Source: Gordonia sp. OPL2 (GTDB taxonomy: Bacteria > Actinomycetota > Actinomycetes > Mycobacteriales > Mycobacteriaceae). Taken from it: DNA of 50,787 bases. The position numbers and the translations under genes were made by a program. Shown here in pieces: positions 33,620 through 41,610 of the stretch (within the stretch, counting starts at the first letter, position 1; the number at the start of each line of letters is the position of its first letter). Below the pieces are notes generated by a model. It was not told the origin of the DNA, searched no databases, and saw only the letters and a list, made by a program, of their open reading frames with translations. The stretch covers positions 1-50,787 of the forward strand of contig NZ_RKME01000037.1 of the NCBI RefSeq assembly GCF_003797825.1, written 5' to 3'.

Positions 33620-34549
33620 CTAGTAGGCGCTGTCGGGGTCGACGCGCGCCAGCATGTCCTCGCCGGCGAGGTAGCGACGGATGTTCTCGGCGAGCCACGG
33701 CGCCATCGTCCGCGTCAGCCCCGACGACGGGTTCGCGACGTGCGGCGTGATGATCACGTTCGGCAGCGACCAGAGCGGATCGTCGTCGGCGGGCGGTTCG
33801 GGATCTGTGACGTCGAGGGCGGCCCCGGCGATCTGTCCGTCGCGCAGCGCTGTGACCAGCGCATCCTGGTCGACGAGCGGTCCGCGCGCGACGTTGACCA
33901 CCCAGGCGTGCGACGGGAGGGCGGCGAGCGACTCTGCGTTGATCAGGTGACGCGTCTCGGCGGTGGCCGGCGCGGCGAGCACCACGTGGTCGGTCTGACC
34001 CCACACCTCGGCCGTGCGCTCGGACGGCAGGGTCACCGCAGCGCCCTCGACGGGCCTGCCCGACCGGTTCACCGCGATCACGCGTGCCCCCGACGCGGTC
34101 AGTCGTGGGATCAGAGATGCCGCGATCCCGCCGGCACCGATGATCGCGACCGTCGAACCGTGCAGTGAGCGGACGGCGGTGTCGATCGGCTGTTTGTCCC
34201 AGTGCCGCACGACGGCTGTGTTGATCTGACGCAGACCGGCGAGCAACAGGGCGAGGGCGTGCTCGGCGACGTTGTCGGCGTAGAAACCGGAGGCGTTGGT
34301 CCACAGCCGACGGTCGTCGAGGGTTCCGGCGCCGACGTACTCCTCGATGCCCGCGGTCTTCAGGGCGACCCATTCGATGTGGTCGGGCAGCTCGGGAAAC
34401 GCGTCGACGGTACCGATCCACACCAGCACACGCGCCTCGTCGAGGCCGACGACCCGTCCGCCCGCCTGCTCGACCGCGGCGACCAGGTGCTCGTCGGGCT
34501 CGGGCTCGACCGCGACGGTCAGTTGTCGCGCATCCCCACGATCGCTCAT
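33620..34549 (-). CDS. D-isomer-specific 2-hydroxyacid dehydrogenase family protein
   Basis: A 309-aa NAD(P)-dependent oxidoreductase. The nucleotide motif is AIIGAGGIAAS; catalytic Arg is in NVARGPLVD, Glu in DVTDPEPP and His in ITPHVAN. The family reduces 2-oxoacids such as glyoxylate, hydroxypyruvate or phosphoglycerate-type substrates; the exact one is not evident. ATG 34549 overlaps the rnhA stop by 4 nt (ATGA), so the two genes are translationally coupled. Confidence 0.9.
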   Translation of the reverse strand: MSDRGDARQLTVAVEPEPDEHLVAAVEQAGGRVVGLDEARVLVWIGTVDAFPELPDHIEWVALKTAGIEEYVGAGTLDDRRLWTNASGFYADNVAEHALALLLAGLRQINTAVVRHWDKQPIDTAVRSLHGSTVAIIGAGGIAASLIPRLTASGARVIAVNRSGRPVEGAAVTLPSERTAEVWGQTDHVVLAAPATAETRHLINAESLAALPSHAWVVNVARGPLVDQDALVTALRDGQIAGAALDVTDPEPPADDDPLWSLPNVIITPHVANPSSGLTRTMAPWLAENIRRYLAGEDMLARVDPDSAY

Positions 34550-35064
34550 CGGGCGTCCGCGATCTGTCGGGCGGCCGACGTGGCGAGCTCGTCGGCGATC
34601 TCGTTGTAGTGATCGCCCGCGTGGCCCTTCACCCACTTCCAGGTGACCTCGTGCCGCTTCTCCTCGTCGACGAGGCGTCGCCACAGATCGGCGTTCTTCA
34701 CCGGCTTCTTGTCGGAGGTCTTCCAGCCGTTGCGTTGCCACCCGGCCACCCACTTGGTGATGCCGTTGCGGACATAACTGGAGTCGGTGTAGAGCACGAC
34801 GGTCGACGGCCGGGTCAGCGCGGCCAGTGCCTCGATGGCACCGGTGAGTTCCATCTTGTTGTTCGTGGTGGCGGGATCGGCTCCGGAGATGCGCTTCTCC
34901 TTGCCCCGGTAGCGCAGGATCGCACCCCACCCCCCGGGCCCGGGATTGCCCAGGCACGCACCGTCGGTGGAGATCTCGACAACATCGGTCGGATCCGATG
35001 ACCCTCGGCCGTCGGAGGGATCGAGGGTCTCGAGTCGGGGGTCGTCGAACACTGCGTCGGTCAC
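34546..35064 (-). CDS. rnhA: Ribonuclease HI
   Basis: A 172-aa RNase HI that cuts the RNA strand of RNA-DNA hybrids. The acidic metal-binding residues are Asp in STDGACLGNPGPGGW, Glu in NNKMELTGAIEAL, Asp in YTDSSYV and Asp in the C-terminal NEIADELA segment, with the flexible-loop His in KGHAGDH. The first 25 residues are a variable extension. GTG 35064 follows a TACCCT box by 7 nt and lacks a Shine-Dalgarno, supporting a leaderless start rather than the in-frame ATG at 35118. Confidence 0.92.
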   Translation of the reverse strand: MTDAVFDDPRLETLDPSDGRGSSDPTDVVEISTDGACLGNPGPGGWGAILRYRGKEKRISGADPATTNNKMELTGAIEALAALTRPSTVVLYTDSSYVRNGITKWVAGWQRNGWKTSDKKPVKNADLWRRLVDEEKRHEVTWKWVKGHAGDHYNEIADELATSAARQIADAR

Positions 35065-35071
35065 GCAAGGA

Positions 35072-35158
35072 AGGGTACCCCCACCCCGATCCGACACCCG
35101 GTGCTCGGCCGCCGGCAACCTTCGACCCCTGCCGAGTGGCTGTCCGAAACACTAGGGT
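35072..35158. promoter_or_regulatory. Divergent promoters of rnhA and the methyltransferase
   Basis: TACCCT on the leftward strand (35072-35077) lies 7 nt before GTG 35064. TAGGGT on the rightward strand (35153-35158) lies 6 nt before ATG 35165. Confidence 0.6.
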
Positions 35159-35164
35159 GGGTTC

Positions 35165-35935
35165 ATGCAGACGTGGGATCCGGATCGCTACCTCCAGTTC
35201 GCCGACGACCGCGCACGGCCCTACCTCGATCTCATCGCACAGATTCCGACGGCGCCGTCGACGATCATCGATCTCGGTTGTGGTCCAGGCCATCTCACCC
35301 GTCACCTGCGCGCGATGTGGCCGGACGCGCAGGTTCTCGGCATCGATTCGTCACCGACGATGATCGATCAGGCGATTCGCGAGAACACCGACGCGCACGC
35401 CAACTACGACATCGCCGACGCCTCCGAGTGGACACCGGATCAGCCCGTCGACCTCATCATCTCCAACGCGATGTTCCAGTGGGTGCCCGATCAGTTCGCG
35501 GCAATCGACCGTCTCCTCGCCTATCTGACCGAGGGCGGAGTGTTCGCGTTGCAGGTGCCCGACAACAGCGACTCGCCCACGCATCGCAGCCTCGCCGAGC
35601 TCGCCGACGACCCGCGTTTCGCCGATCGCCTGGGTGGTGTCCGACGACTGCCCGCGTTCGATCCGGCGCAGTATCTGGAGTTCTTCACCGACCGGGGCTT
35701 CTTCACCAACGCGTGGTCGACGACGTACATGCACGTGCTGCACGGCACCGACCCGGTCTACGACTGGATCTCCGGAACCGCCGCGCGACCGTATCTGCTG
35801 GCACTCGACGACGGTGACCGCGAGACGTTCGTCGCCGAGCTGAAAGAGCGCCTGCGCGAGGCCTATCCGCCGAAGTCGTGGGGCACGGTGTTGCCGTTCC
35901 GTCGCACGTTCGCGGTGGCCGGACCGCCGTCCTGA
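35165..35935 (+). CDS. tam: Trans-aconitate 2-methyltransferase-like protein
   Basis: A 256-aa SAM-dependent methyltransferase. It begins with the Tam signature MQTWDPDRYLQFADDRARPY; the SAM-binding loop is IIDLGCGPGHLT, with Asp in VLGIDSSPTM, and the post-I motif is ISNAMFQWVPD. The C-terminal WSTTYMHVLHG and GTVLPFRRTFAVA blocks also fit. Tam methylates trans-aconitate, a spontaneous by-product that inhibits aconitase, so it would act as a repair enzyme of the citric-acid cycle. The 3' end overlaps the convergent membrane gene by 73 nt. Confidence 0.9.
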   Translation: MQTWDPDRYLQFADDRARPYLDLIAQIPTAPSTIIDLGCGPGHLTRHLRAMWPDAQVLGIDSSPTMIDQAIRENTDAHANYDIADASEWTPDQPVDLIISNAMFQWVPDQFAAIDRLLAYLTEGGVFALQVPDNSDSPTHRSLAELADDPRFADRLGGVRRLPAFDPAQYLEFFTDRGFFTNAWSTTYMHVLHGTDPVYDWISGTAARPYLLALDDGDRETFVAELKERLREAYPPKSWGTVLPFRRTFAVAGPPS

Positions 35936-36633
35936 TCCGCTGCTCCATCTCGACGCGGCCGCAGCAGTGACGGGACGACGCCGTCGACGACCTTGAACGC
36001 CGCGGCGAGGATCAGGCCGAGGATGACGACGAGGATCGCGTTCACGACCGCACGCAGGTAGCCGACGTCGGTGACGTCGAGGAACGGGTACGGGTACCAG
36101 TCGGTGAACGCGCCCTGGGTGAAGATGTAGATCAGCCAGATCACCGGCAGGATGAACGCGCCCGGGATCGTCGACCACCGGAACGCCGGCCGCGGACCGA
36201 AGAGCAGCCAGCCCAGGACGAACGCCCACGGCGCAATGTAGTGGAAGCCGATCGTGGCGACCAGCGCGCCACCGGTGAGGTGCACGTCGGGGGCGAGCAC
36301 GATGTCGAACACGAGACCGGTGATGGTGATCGCCAGCAGCGCGTTCAACCTCGCCACCGACCACCACGTCCCGTGCCGTAGCGGATCGAGAACGAGGAGC
36401 ACGCTCACCACGAGGACGACGATGTTGCTGTCGATGGTGAAGTAGCTGAACATCCGCCACAGCCGGACCGGCATGCTCACCGCCTCGCCGGTGTCGCCGG
36501 AGTTCGCGTCCGCGCCGCCGGAGAAGATCAGCCACAGTTGCAGGATCAGCGAGCCGACGATGACGGCGGCGAGGATCGCATGCCACCACCGACTCGCCGC
36601 GATGCGTCCGGACTGCTCCGGGTCAGAGGTCAT
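35863..36633 (-). CDS. Pr6Pr-type integral membrane protein
   Basis: A 256-aa protein with about six hydrophobic helices and a polar C-terminal tail. Motifs MFSYFTIDSNIVV, GFHYIAPWAFVLGWLLFGPR and FTDWYPYPFLDV are those of actinobacterial Pr6Pr-family membrane proteins, whose function I do not know. ATG 36633 was chosen over an upstream ATG that adds a basic stretch. The last 24 codons lie antisense to the end of the tam gene. Confidence 0.82.
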   Translation of the reverse strand: MTSDPEQSGRIAASRWWHAILAAVIVGSLILQLWLIFSGGADANSGDTGEAVSMPVRLWRMFSYFTIDSNIVVLVVSVLLVLDPLRHGTWWSVARLNALLAITITGLVFDIVLAPDVHLTGGALVATIGFHYIAPWAFVLGWLLFGPRPAFRWSTIPGAFILPVIWLIYIFTQGAFTDWYPYPFLDVTDVGYLRAVVNAILVVILGLILAAAFKVVDGVVPSLLRPRRDGAADQDGGPATANVRRNGNTVPHDFGG

Positions 36634-36725
36634 CCTCTCATTGTTCGTGACGACCGCCCGAGCACAACGTGACACGCGCGATACCCGACCGACCGTCACA
36701 CCTTCCCCCTTCCCCGTCCCCTGTT

Positions 36726-36776
36726 CGCAGACGTAGCGAAAATCGTCGCTGGACGACGGTTCCCGCTATGTCTGCG
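36726..36776 (-). terminator. Hairpin spanning the stop codon of the HTH-citrate synthase gene
   Basis: CGCAGACGTAGCG (36726-36738) and CGCTATGTCTGCG (36764-36776) pair at 12 of 13 positions. An inner CGTCG/CGACG stem (36744-36748 with 36754-36758) extends it. The TAG stop lies within the right arm. No U-run follows. Confidence 0.55.
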
Positions 36777-38019
36777 GAGGGAATGGCGGAGAGGCGCCGG
36801 GCCGTACTCCGGTGTAGACACCCTCGGGGCGGAACCGCAGTCGGCGCTCGCCGTACTCCTCGAGGGCGTGGGCGGTCCAGCCCACCATCCGGGCGAGACC
36901 GAAGATCGTCTCGGCCGCGTCCGGCGTCATCCGGTGACGCAGCGCGAGCGCCGCGAGCGCGAAGTCAGAGTTGACGAAGGTGCCGTCGGGAAGCTGCCGA
37001 CGGATGTCGTCGACGGCGGGCATGACGCGTCGGTCACCTCCGCCGGACGTGCGCAGCAGTTCGATGAGGATCTCGGCACGCGGGTCACGGTGGCGATAGA
37101 CGACGTGCCCGGTCCCCGGCACCGGCCTGCCCAGGTAGAGCTGCTCCGACAGCGCGGCGGCCGGGTCGTCGAGGGCATCGGCGAGGAAGCGATGGGCCAA
37201 TGTCGTCGCGCCACCGTGGACCGGACCGTCGAAGGCTCCGAGCCCCGCCCCGAGCACCGCGTAGATGCTGCCGCGCGCGCTCGCCGCGACCCGCGCCGCG
37301 ATTGTCCCCGCGGCGAGATCGTGATCGGCGAGCAGGATCAGCGCGGCGTCGAGGGCGTCGATCTTGCGCCGCGTCGGTCGTTCGTCGGTGAGACACGGCC
37401 AGAGTCGTGCGGCGATAGTTCCCGCCGGTTCCGTCGCACAAGTCCCGTCGGGGTCGAGCACATCCACGCACGCGCCGATGATGCGTGCGGCGGTATCCGC
37501 CACCGCCGACGACTCGCGACGATGACGGCCGGGGTCGCGGGCGCCGAGGACATCGACGGTCAGGCGGATGAGGTCGAGGCCGCGCGCGTTGGGGCCACCG
37601 GCAGCCCGGATCACCGAACGGAGGCCACCACGGTCGACAGCGTGCGACGACTTCCAGTCGACATCGTTGTCCCACAACAGATTCGCGACGTCTTCGAATC
37701 GTTCCGTGGCGACGAGCTCGGCGACGTCGCGTCCGCGATAGAACAGCTGGTCGCCGTTCAGCAGGGTGAGTCGGGTCTGGATGCGTTCGACGACGCCGGC
37801 AGGTGCGCGACCACGCCGACCGGAGACGAGATTCTCGATCTCCTCGACGGCGAACACGCTGCCATCGACCCCGTCGATCCGCGCACTCGTGAGGCGCCCT
37901 CGGCTGACGTAGGCGTACACGGTGGGCACCTTCACCCCGAGCAACCGCGCTACCTGCCCGGTGGTGAGGTAGTCGCGCCCGTCGTGGTGGATCGGCGTCG
38001 GGAAACGCCGTGTGTGCAT
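36766..38019 (-). CDS. Citrate synthase fused to an N-terminal helix-turn-helix domain
   Basis: A 417-aa protein in two parts. Residues about 15-60 (DYLTTGQVARLLGVKVPTVY... SVFAVEEIENL) form an excisionase/MerR-like helix-turn-helix. Residues about 75-405 are a citrate synthase domain with LADHDL, DGPVHGGA (His), PGTGHVVYRHRDPR (His), a retained Asp in NSDFALAAL, and the GWTAH...RFRPEGVYTG C-terminus. The conserved LNAST helix is altered to LAAGT. It may be an enzyme, a metabolite-sensing regulator, or both. ATG 38019 is chosen; GTG 38028 is an alternative. It is divergent from a plain citrate synthase gene across a dyad cluster. Confidence 0.88.
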   Translation of the reverse strand: MHTRRFPTPIHHDGRDYLTTGQVARLLGVKVPTVYAYVSRGRLTSARIDGVDGSVFAVEEIENLVSGRRGRAPAGVVERIQTRLTLLNGDQLFYRGRDVAELVATERFEDVANLLWDNDVDWKSSHAVDRGGLRSVIRAAGGPNARGLDLIRLTVDVLGARDPGRHRRESSAVADTAARIIGACVDVLDPDGTCATEPAGTIAARLWPCLTDERPTRRKIDALDAALILLADHDLAAGTIAARVAASARGSIYAVLGAGLGAFDGPVHGGATTLAHRFLADALDDPAAALSEQLYLGRPVPGTGHVVYRHRDPRAEILIELLRTSGGGDRRVMPAVDDIRRQLPDGTFVNSDFALAALALRHRMTPDAAETIFGLARMVGWTAHALEEYGERRLRFRPEGVYTGVRPGASPPFPPQT

Positions 38020-38029
38020 ACGGTTCACA

Positions 38030-38065
38030 TGTTGATCAAATCAACATTGACGATGATCATCAACA
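38030..38065. promoter_or_regulatory. Operator cluster between the two citrate synthase genes
   Basis: TGTTGAT-CAA-ATCAACA (38030-38046) is a perfect dyad. GATGATCATC (38052-38061) is another palindrome, and a third ATCAACA half-site is at 38059-38065. The AT-rich cluster in a GC-rich setting lies 10 nt upstream of the HTH-citrate synthase start. Confidence 0.65.
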
Positions 38066-38128
38066 CCGCCCATCGTGAGAGGTGCCGTCGCGGAACCTGC
38101 TGCGGCCGTGGATGAGCGGAGGTCGGAG

Positions 38129-39268
38129 ATGGAACAACTGATCGCACCGGAGGGGCTGGCGAACGTCGTCGTGGCCGACACCGAGATCGGCGACGTACGC
38201 GGCGACGAGGGCTTCTATCACTATCGTGAGCATTCGGCGGTCGACCTCGCCCGCACCCGGTCCTTCGAGGACGTGTGGTACCTCTTCGTGCACGGTGAGC
38301 TTCCCGGCCCCGCGGACCTCGACGACTTCCGCGCGGCGACGACGGCCCTGCGCGACATCCCGGATGAGCTCACCGGATTGCTCCGGACGGCCGCGCTGCT
38401 CGGCGACGATCGTGACACCCTCGCGGGATTGCGGACGGTGTTGTCGGCGGCGGGCCCGGCCGCCCATGCCGGACCGCTCTGGGACGCCGATCCCGACACC
38501 ATCCGGCACGACACGATGCGGGTGGCCGCACTGACGCCGACGGTGCTCGCGGCGCTCCACCGCATCCGTGTGGGTGAGGAGCCGATCGCCCCCGATCCGG
38601 CGCTGTCGGTGGCGGCGAACTGGCTGTATCAGGTGACCGGACGACGACCGGCACCCGAGCATGTGCGCGCCGTCGAGCAGTACCTCATCGCGACCGTCGA
38701 CCACGGCTTCAACGCGTCGACGTTCACCGCCAGGGTCATCGCATCGACCGGCGCGGATGTCTATGCCGCGGTGTGCGGTGCGCTCGGCGCATTCTCGGGT
38801 CCGCTGCACGGCGGCGCTCCTGACCGCGCCCTCGACTCCCTCGACGAGATCGCCCGCCACGGTGACGCCACCGCGTGGGCGCGCGAGCAGGTGGCGGCAC
38901 GTCGACGGATCATGGGATTCGGCCATGCCGTCTACCGAACCGTCGACCCGCGCTCGGAGTTGTTGCGCGACATCGCCGTCGACCTGGGCGGGCCCACGGT
39001 CGATGCGGCCGTCGACGTGGAGAGGCGTGTCGTCGAGGTGCTGCGCGAGGCGCATCCCGATCAGCCGCGCTATGCCAACGTCGAGTTCTACGCCGGCGTC
39101 GTGATGGACGCCTGTGGCATACCGCGATCGATGTTCACGCCGACATTTGCGGTGAGTCGGGTGGTCGGCTGGTGCGCCAACATCGCCGAGCAGGCGCGCT
39201 CACGCAAGATCATCCGGCCACGGGCCCGCTACATCGGGCCGGCCCCCACACCGTCGGCCGGGTCCTGA
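38129..39268 (+). CDS. citA: Citrate synthase (CitA-like)
   Basis: A 379-aa citrate synthase that condenses acetyl-CoA with oxaloacetate, or propionyl-CoA in methylcitrate synthases. The catalytic histidines are in SGPLHGGAP and MGFGHAVYRTVDPR; the position of the usual Asp reads NVEFYAGVV (Glu), as I recall also for M. tuberculosis CitA. VDHGFNASTFTARV and IRPRARYIGP are typical. GGAGG lies 6 nt before ATG 38129; an in-frame GTG at 38075 is possible. No prpB/prpD genes are nearby, so a dedicated methylcitrate role is not indicated. It is divergent from the HTH-citrate synthase. Confidence 0.9.
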   Translation: MEQLIAPEGLANVVVADTEIGDVRGDEGFYHYREHSAVDLARTRSFEDVWYLFVHGELPGPADLDDFRAATTALRDIPDELTGLLRTAALLGDDRDTLAGLRTVLSAAGPAAHAGPLWDADPDTIRHDTMRVAALTPTVLAALHRIRVGEEPIAPDPALSVAANWLYQVTGRRPAPEHVRAVEQYLIATVDHGFNASTFTARVIASTGADVYAAVCGALGAFSGPLHGGAPDRALDSLDEIARHGDATAWAREQVAARRRIMGFGHAVYRTVDPRSELLRDIAVDLGGPTVDAAVDVERRVVEVLREAHPDQPRYANVEFYAGVVMDACGIPRSMFTPTFAVSRVVGWCANIAEQARSRKIIRPRARYIGPAPTPSAGS

Positions 39269-39383
39269 ACTGCCGATGACGCTGCCGATAACGCCTACGT
39301 CTCGGTTCGGACCACGATCTGTGGAGATCCCCTGAGTTCTGCAACACTGGCACCATCAGTCACCAGTCCGCAGGGGGTCGTCC

Positions 39384-40640
39384 ATGTCCAGATGGCGTCT
39401 GCTCATCGTCGGAACGTCCGCCGCGCTGGCGATCACGGGTCTCGCGACGGTCTCCTCACCTGCGCAGGCCTCGATCTGCAGTGCGGTCGGCTTCCATGGC
39501 GGCGACGTCGGCAGCACCGGGAGCAGCGGATCGAGCGACATCGGTCTCGGCAGCATGGACTTCGGCAGCTACCGGGCCAACGGCAAGAAGCCGCAGGGAC
39601 CTCTGGTGAAGCTCAAGGGCGCCAGCCGCGCGGTGCAGTGGGTGACCGGACCGCGCAGTCCCAACCGCACCGATCAGCGGTTCTCGATCACCTCGACCGA
39701 CGTGGGCGTGCCGTGGGACAACGGGTCCGGCCAGGTGCTCATGGCCTTCGGCGACACCTGGGGCGAGTGCGCCGGCCAGATGGTGTGGCGCCACAACACG
39801 ATGCTGCGCAGCAACGGCAATGCCGACCTCGACAAGGGCATCACGTTCCCGAACGCGATCCCCGGGTCCGTCCGGTCCGGCGCCTCGGTGACACCGGCAC
39901 ATCCGACGTTCGCCCAGCCGATGCTGAACGCGATCGGGGTGCGCAACACCGAGGTCGGCAAGATCCCGACGGGTGGCATCGCGATCGGCGGCACACAGTT
40001 CATGAGCTACATGTCGATCCACCGCTGGGTCGGCCCCGGTCGCTGGGAGACCAACTATTCGGCGATCGCCGTCTCCCGCGACAACGGGCAGACGTGGACG
40101 ACCGACAACAGCACCATCCGCGCGAATCTCGACCTGACCGTGCCGGGCGTCAGTCAGGTCGCCCAGGGGCATGGGCGATTCCAGATGGGGGCGTTCCTGC
40201 GGTCCGGCGGCTACGTCTACCAGTACGGGACCCCGAACGGCCGCTTCGGCGCCGCCTTCGTGTCCCGTGTCCGTCCAGCCGACATCCTGAACCTCGATCG
40301 TTACGAGTACTACCGGGGTGGCACATGGTCACCGCGTCCGGCCGACGCCGTCCCGATCGTGCGACAACCGGTGAGCGAGATGTCGGTCGCCTGGAACAGC
40401 TATCTCGGCCGGTTCGTGATGCTCTCGGAGCAGGCCGGGTCCATCCTGCTACGGACCTCGCCCACCCCGGTCGGCCCGTGGAGCGGACCGAAGGTGATCG
40501 TGCCGGCCGCGCAGACCCAGGGTCTCTATGCGCCCTACATCCATCCGCGGGCGACCGGACAGATGCTGTACTTCGTCGCATCCCGGTGGGATGACTACAA
40601 CGTCATGCTCATCAAGACCGATCTCGCCAAACTCCGCTGA
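39384..40640 (+). CDS. Secreted DUF4185 protein, putative endo-D-arabinofuranosidase (GH183)
   Basis: A 418-aa exported protein: the signal peptide ends about AQA-S (residue 30), a Gly/Ser linker follows, then a five-bladed beta-propeller-like DUF4185 domain (VLMAFGDTWGE, AIAVSRDNGQTW, YVYQYGTPNGRFG, EMSVAWNSYLGRFVML, APYIHP). DUF4185 includes enzymes classified as GH183 that cleave the D-arabinan of mycobacterial arabinogalactan and lipoarabinomannan. A role in remodelling the organism's own cell wall is therefore plausible. AGGGGG lies 7 nt before ATG 39384. It stands alone. Confidence 0.85.
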   Translation: MSRWRLLIVGTSAALAITGLATVSSPAQASICSAVGFHGGDVGSTGSSGSSDIGLGSMDFGSYRANGKKPQGPLVKLKGASRAVQWVTGPRSPNRTDQRFSITSTDVGVPWDNGSGQVLMAFGDTWGECAGQMVWRHNTMLRSNGNADLDKGITFPNAIPGSVRSGASVTPAHPTFAQPMLNAIGVRNTEVGKIPTGGIAIGGTQFMSYMSIHRWVGPGRWETNYSAIAVSRDNGQTWTTDNSTIRANLDLTVPGVSQVAQGHGRFQMGAFLRSGGYVYQYGTPNGRFGAAFVSRVRPADILNLDRYEYYRGGTWSPRPADAVPIVRQPVSEMSVAWNSYLGRFVMLSEQAGSILLRTSPTPVGPWSGPKVIVPAAQTQGLYAPYIHPRATGQMLYFVASRWDDYNVMLIKTDLAKLR

Positions 40641-40728
40641 CCTCGCTGCGGAGGCGCGTCGCCGGCACCGATGACTTTGCGTTGCGACCCGAGTCTGACC
40701 CGACGAATCATCGACCGCAGGAGGACCA

Positions 40729-41343
40729 ATGCCACGAGTCACGGCCGACATCGCCATCTCCCTCGACGGATACGGCGCCGGGCCCGGCCAGACCGAGGAC
40801 GCCCCCATGGGCACCGGGTTCGAGCAGGCGCACCGCTGGATGTTCGACGCTGCCGAGGAGAACACCGCCGAGATCGAGGCGATCCTGGGACACGGTGCAT
40901 ACATCATGGGGCGCAACATGTTCGGTCCGATCCGAGGAGACTGGCCGGACGACGCCTGGAAAGGGTGGTGGGGTCCCGAGCCGCCGTATCACGCCCCGGT
41001 CTTCGTGCTCACCCATCACGCGCGTGAGCCGCTGGAGATGGACGGCGGCACCGTGTTTCACTTCGTCACCGGCGGCATCGAGGATGCCTTCGCGCGGGCC
41101 GTCGACGTCGTGGGCGACGACGGTTCGATCTCGATCGCCGGCGGCACCGACACGTTGCGCCAGTATCTTCTCGCCGGCTTCGTCGACGAATTGCGGTTGC
41201 ACGTCGCACCGTTCGTCAGCGGTGCCGGCGAGAACCTCTTCGACGGCCTCGAGGACGTGACGCTCACCCCGACGTCGGCGCGCGCCACCTCGCTGGTGAC
41301 ACATCTGACGTATGACGTGGCCGGACCACGATCCTCGGCGTAA
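40729..41343 (+). CDS. RibD C-terminal/dihydrofolate-reductase-fold protein
   Basis: A 204-aa reductase-fold protein. MPRVTADIAISLDGYGAGPGQ, GAYIMGRNMFGP, FVLTHHAREPL, SISIAGGTDTLRQYL and VDELRLHVAPFVSGAGENLF follow the RibD C-terminal/YyaP family, which uses NADPH. These stand-alone members are not part of riboflavin synthesis in any clear way and the substrate is unknown. GGAGGACCA precedes ATG 40729. The proline-rich peptide gene follows after 71 nt. Confidence 0.9.
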   Translation: MPRVTADIAISLDGYGAGPGQTEDAPMGTGFEQAHRWMFDAAEENTAEIEAILGHGAYIMGRNMFGPIRGDWPDDAWKGWWGPEPPYHAPVFVLTHHAREPLEMDGGTVFHFVTGGIEDAFARAVDVVGDDGSISIAGGTDTLRQYLLAGFVDELRLHVAPFVSGAGENLFDGLEDVTLTPTSARATSLVTHLTYDVAGPRSSA

Positions 41344-41414
41344 CGTCGGGCAGGTGGGCCGATCCCACAACCGACGAGCACCCGTCGTCGTTCTCCCCTC
41401 AGTGAGGAGTGATC

Positions 41415-41588
41415 ATGGGCCAGCCAGTCCCTCCCCCGCAGCCGCCGCCTGATCCGATGCCGGCACCGGAGCCGGTCCCCGAGCCACCGCCGGAGCCGCC
41501 CATCCCGACTCCCCCACCGCCGGACCCGGGAACACCGAATCCCGGCCCTCCGCAGCCGGATCCGCCGCCGCGTCCGACGGTGATCTGA
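41415..41588 (+). CDS. 57-aa polyproline peptide
   Basis: ATG 41415 is preceded by GAGGAG at a good distance and the frame runs to TGA 41588. The product begins MGQPVPPPQPPPDPM and ends PPPRPTVI; 32 of its 57 residues are proline, with Asp, Glu, Gly and Thr between them. No signal peptide, helix or known domain is present. It should be a stiff, acidic polyproline-II rod and would need elongation factor P for translation. It lies 22 nt before the DUF1697 gene, co-directional. Function unknown; I cannot exclude that it is untranslated. Confidence 0.6.
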   Translation: MGQPVPPPQPPPDPMPAPEPVPEPPPEPPIPTPPPPDPGTPNPGPPQPDPPPRPTVI

Positions 41589-41610
41589 CCCGTCCCGACC
41601 GAGGAGGACC

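Noticed and set aside
38129..39268. Methylcitrate synthase (PrpC) of a methylcitrate cycle
   Set aside because: No prpB or prpD genes are adjacent, and the sequence looks closer to CitA. Substrate choice cannot be settled from sequence.
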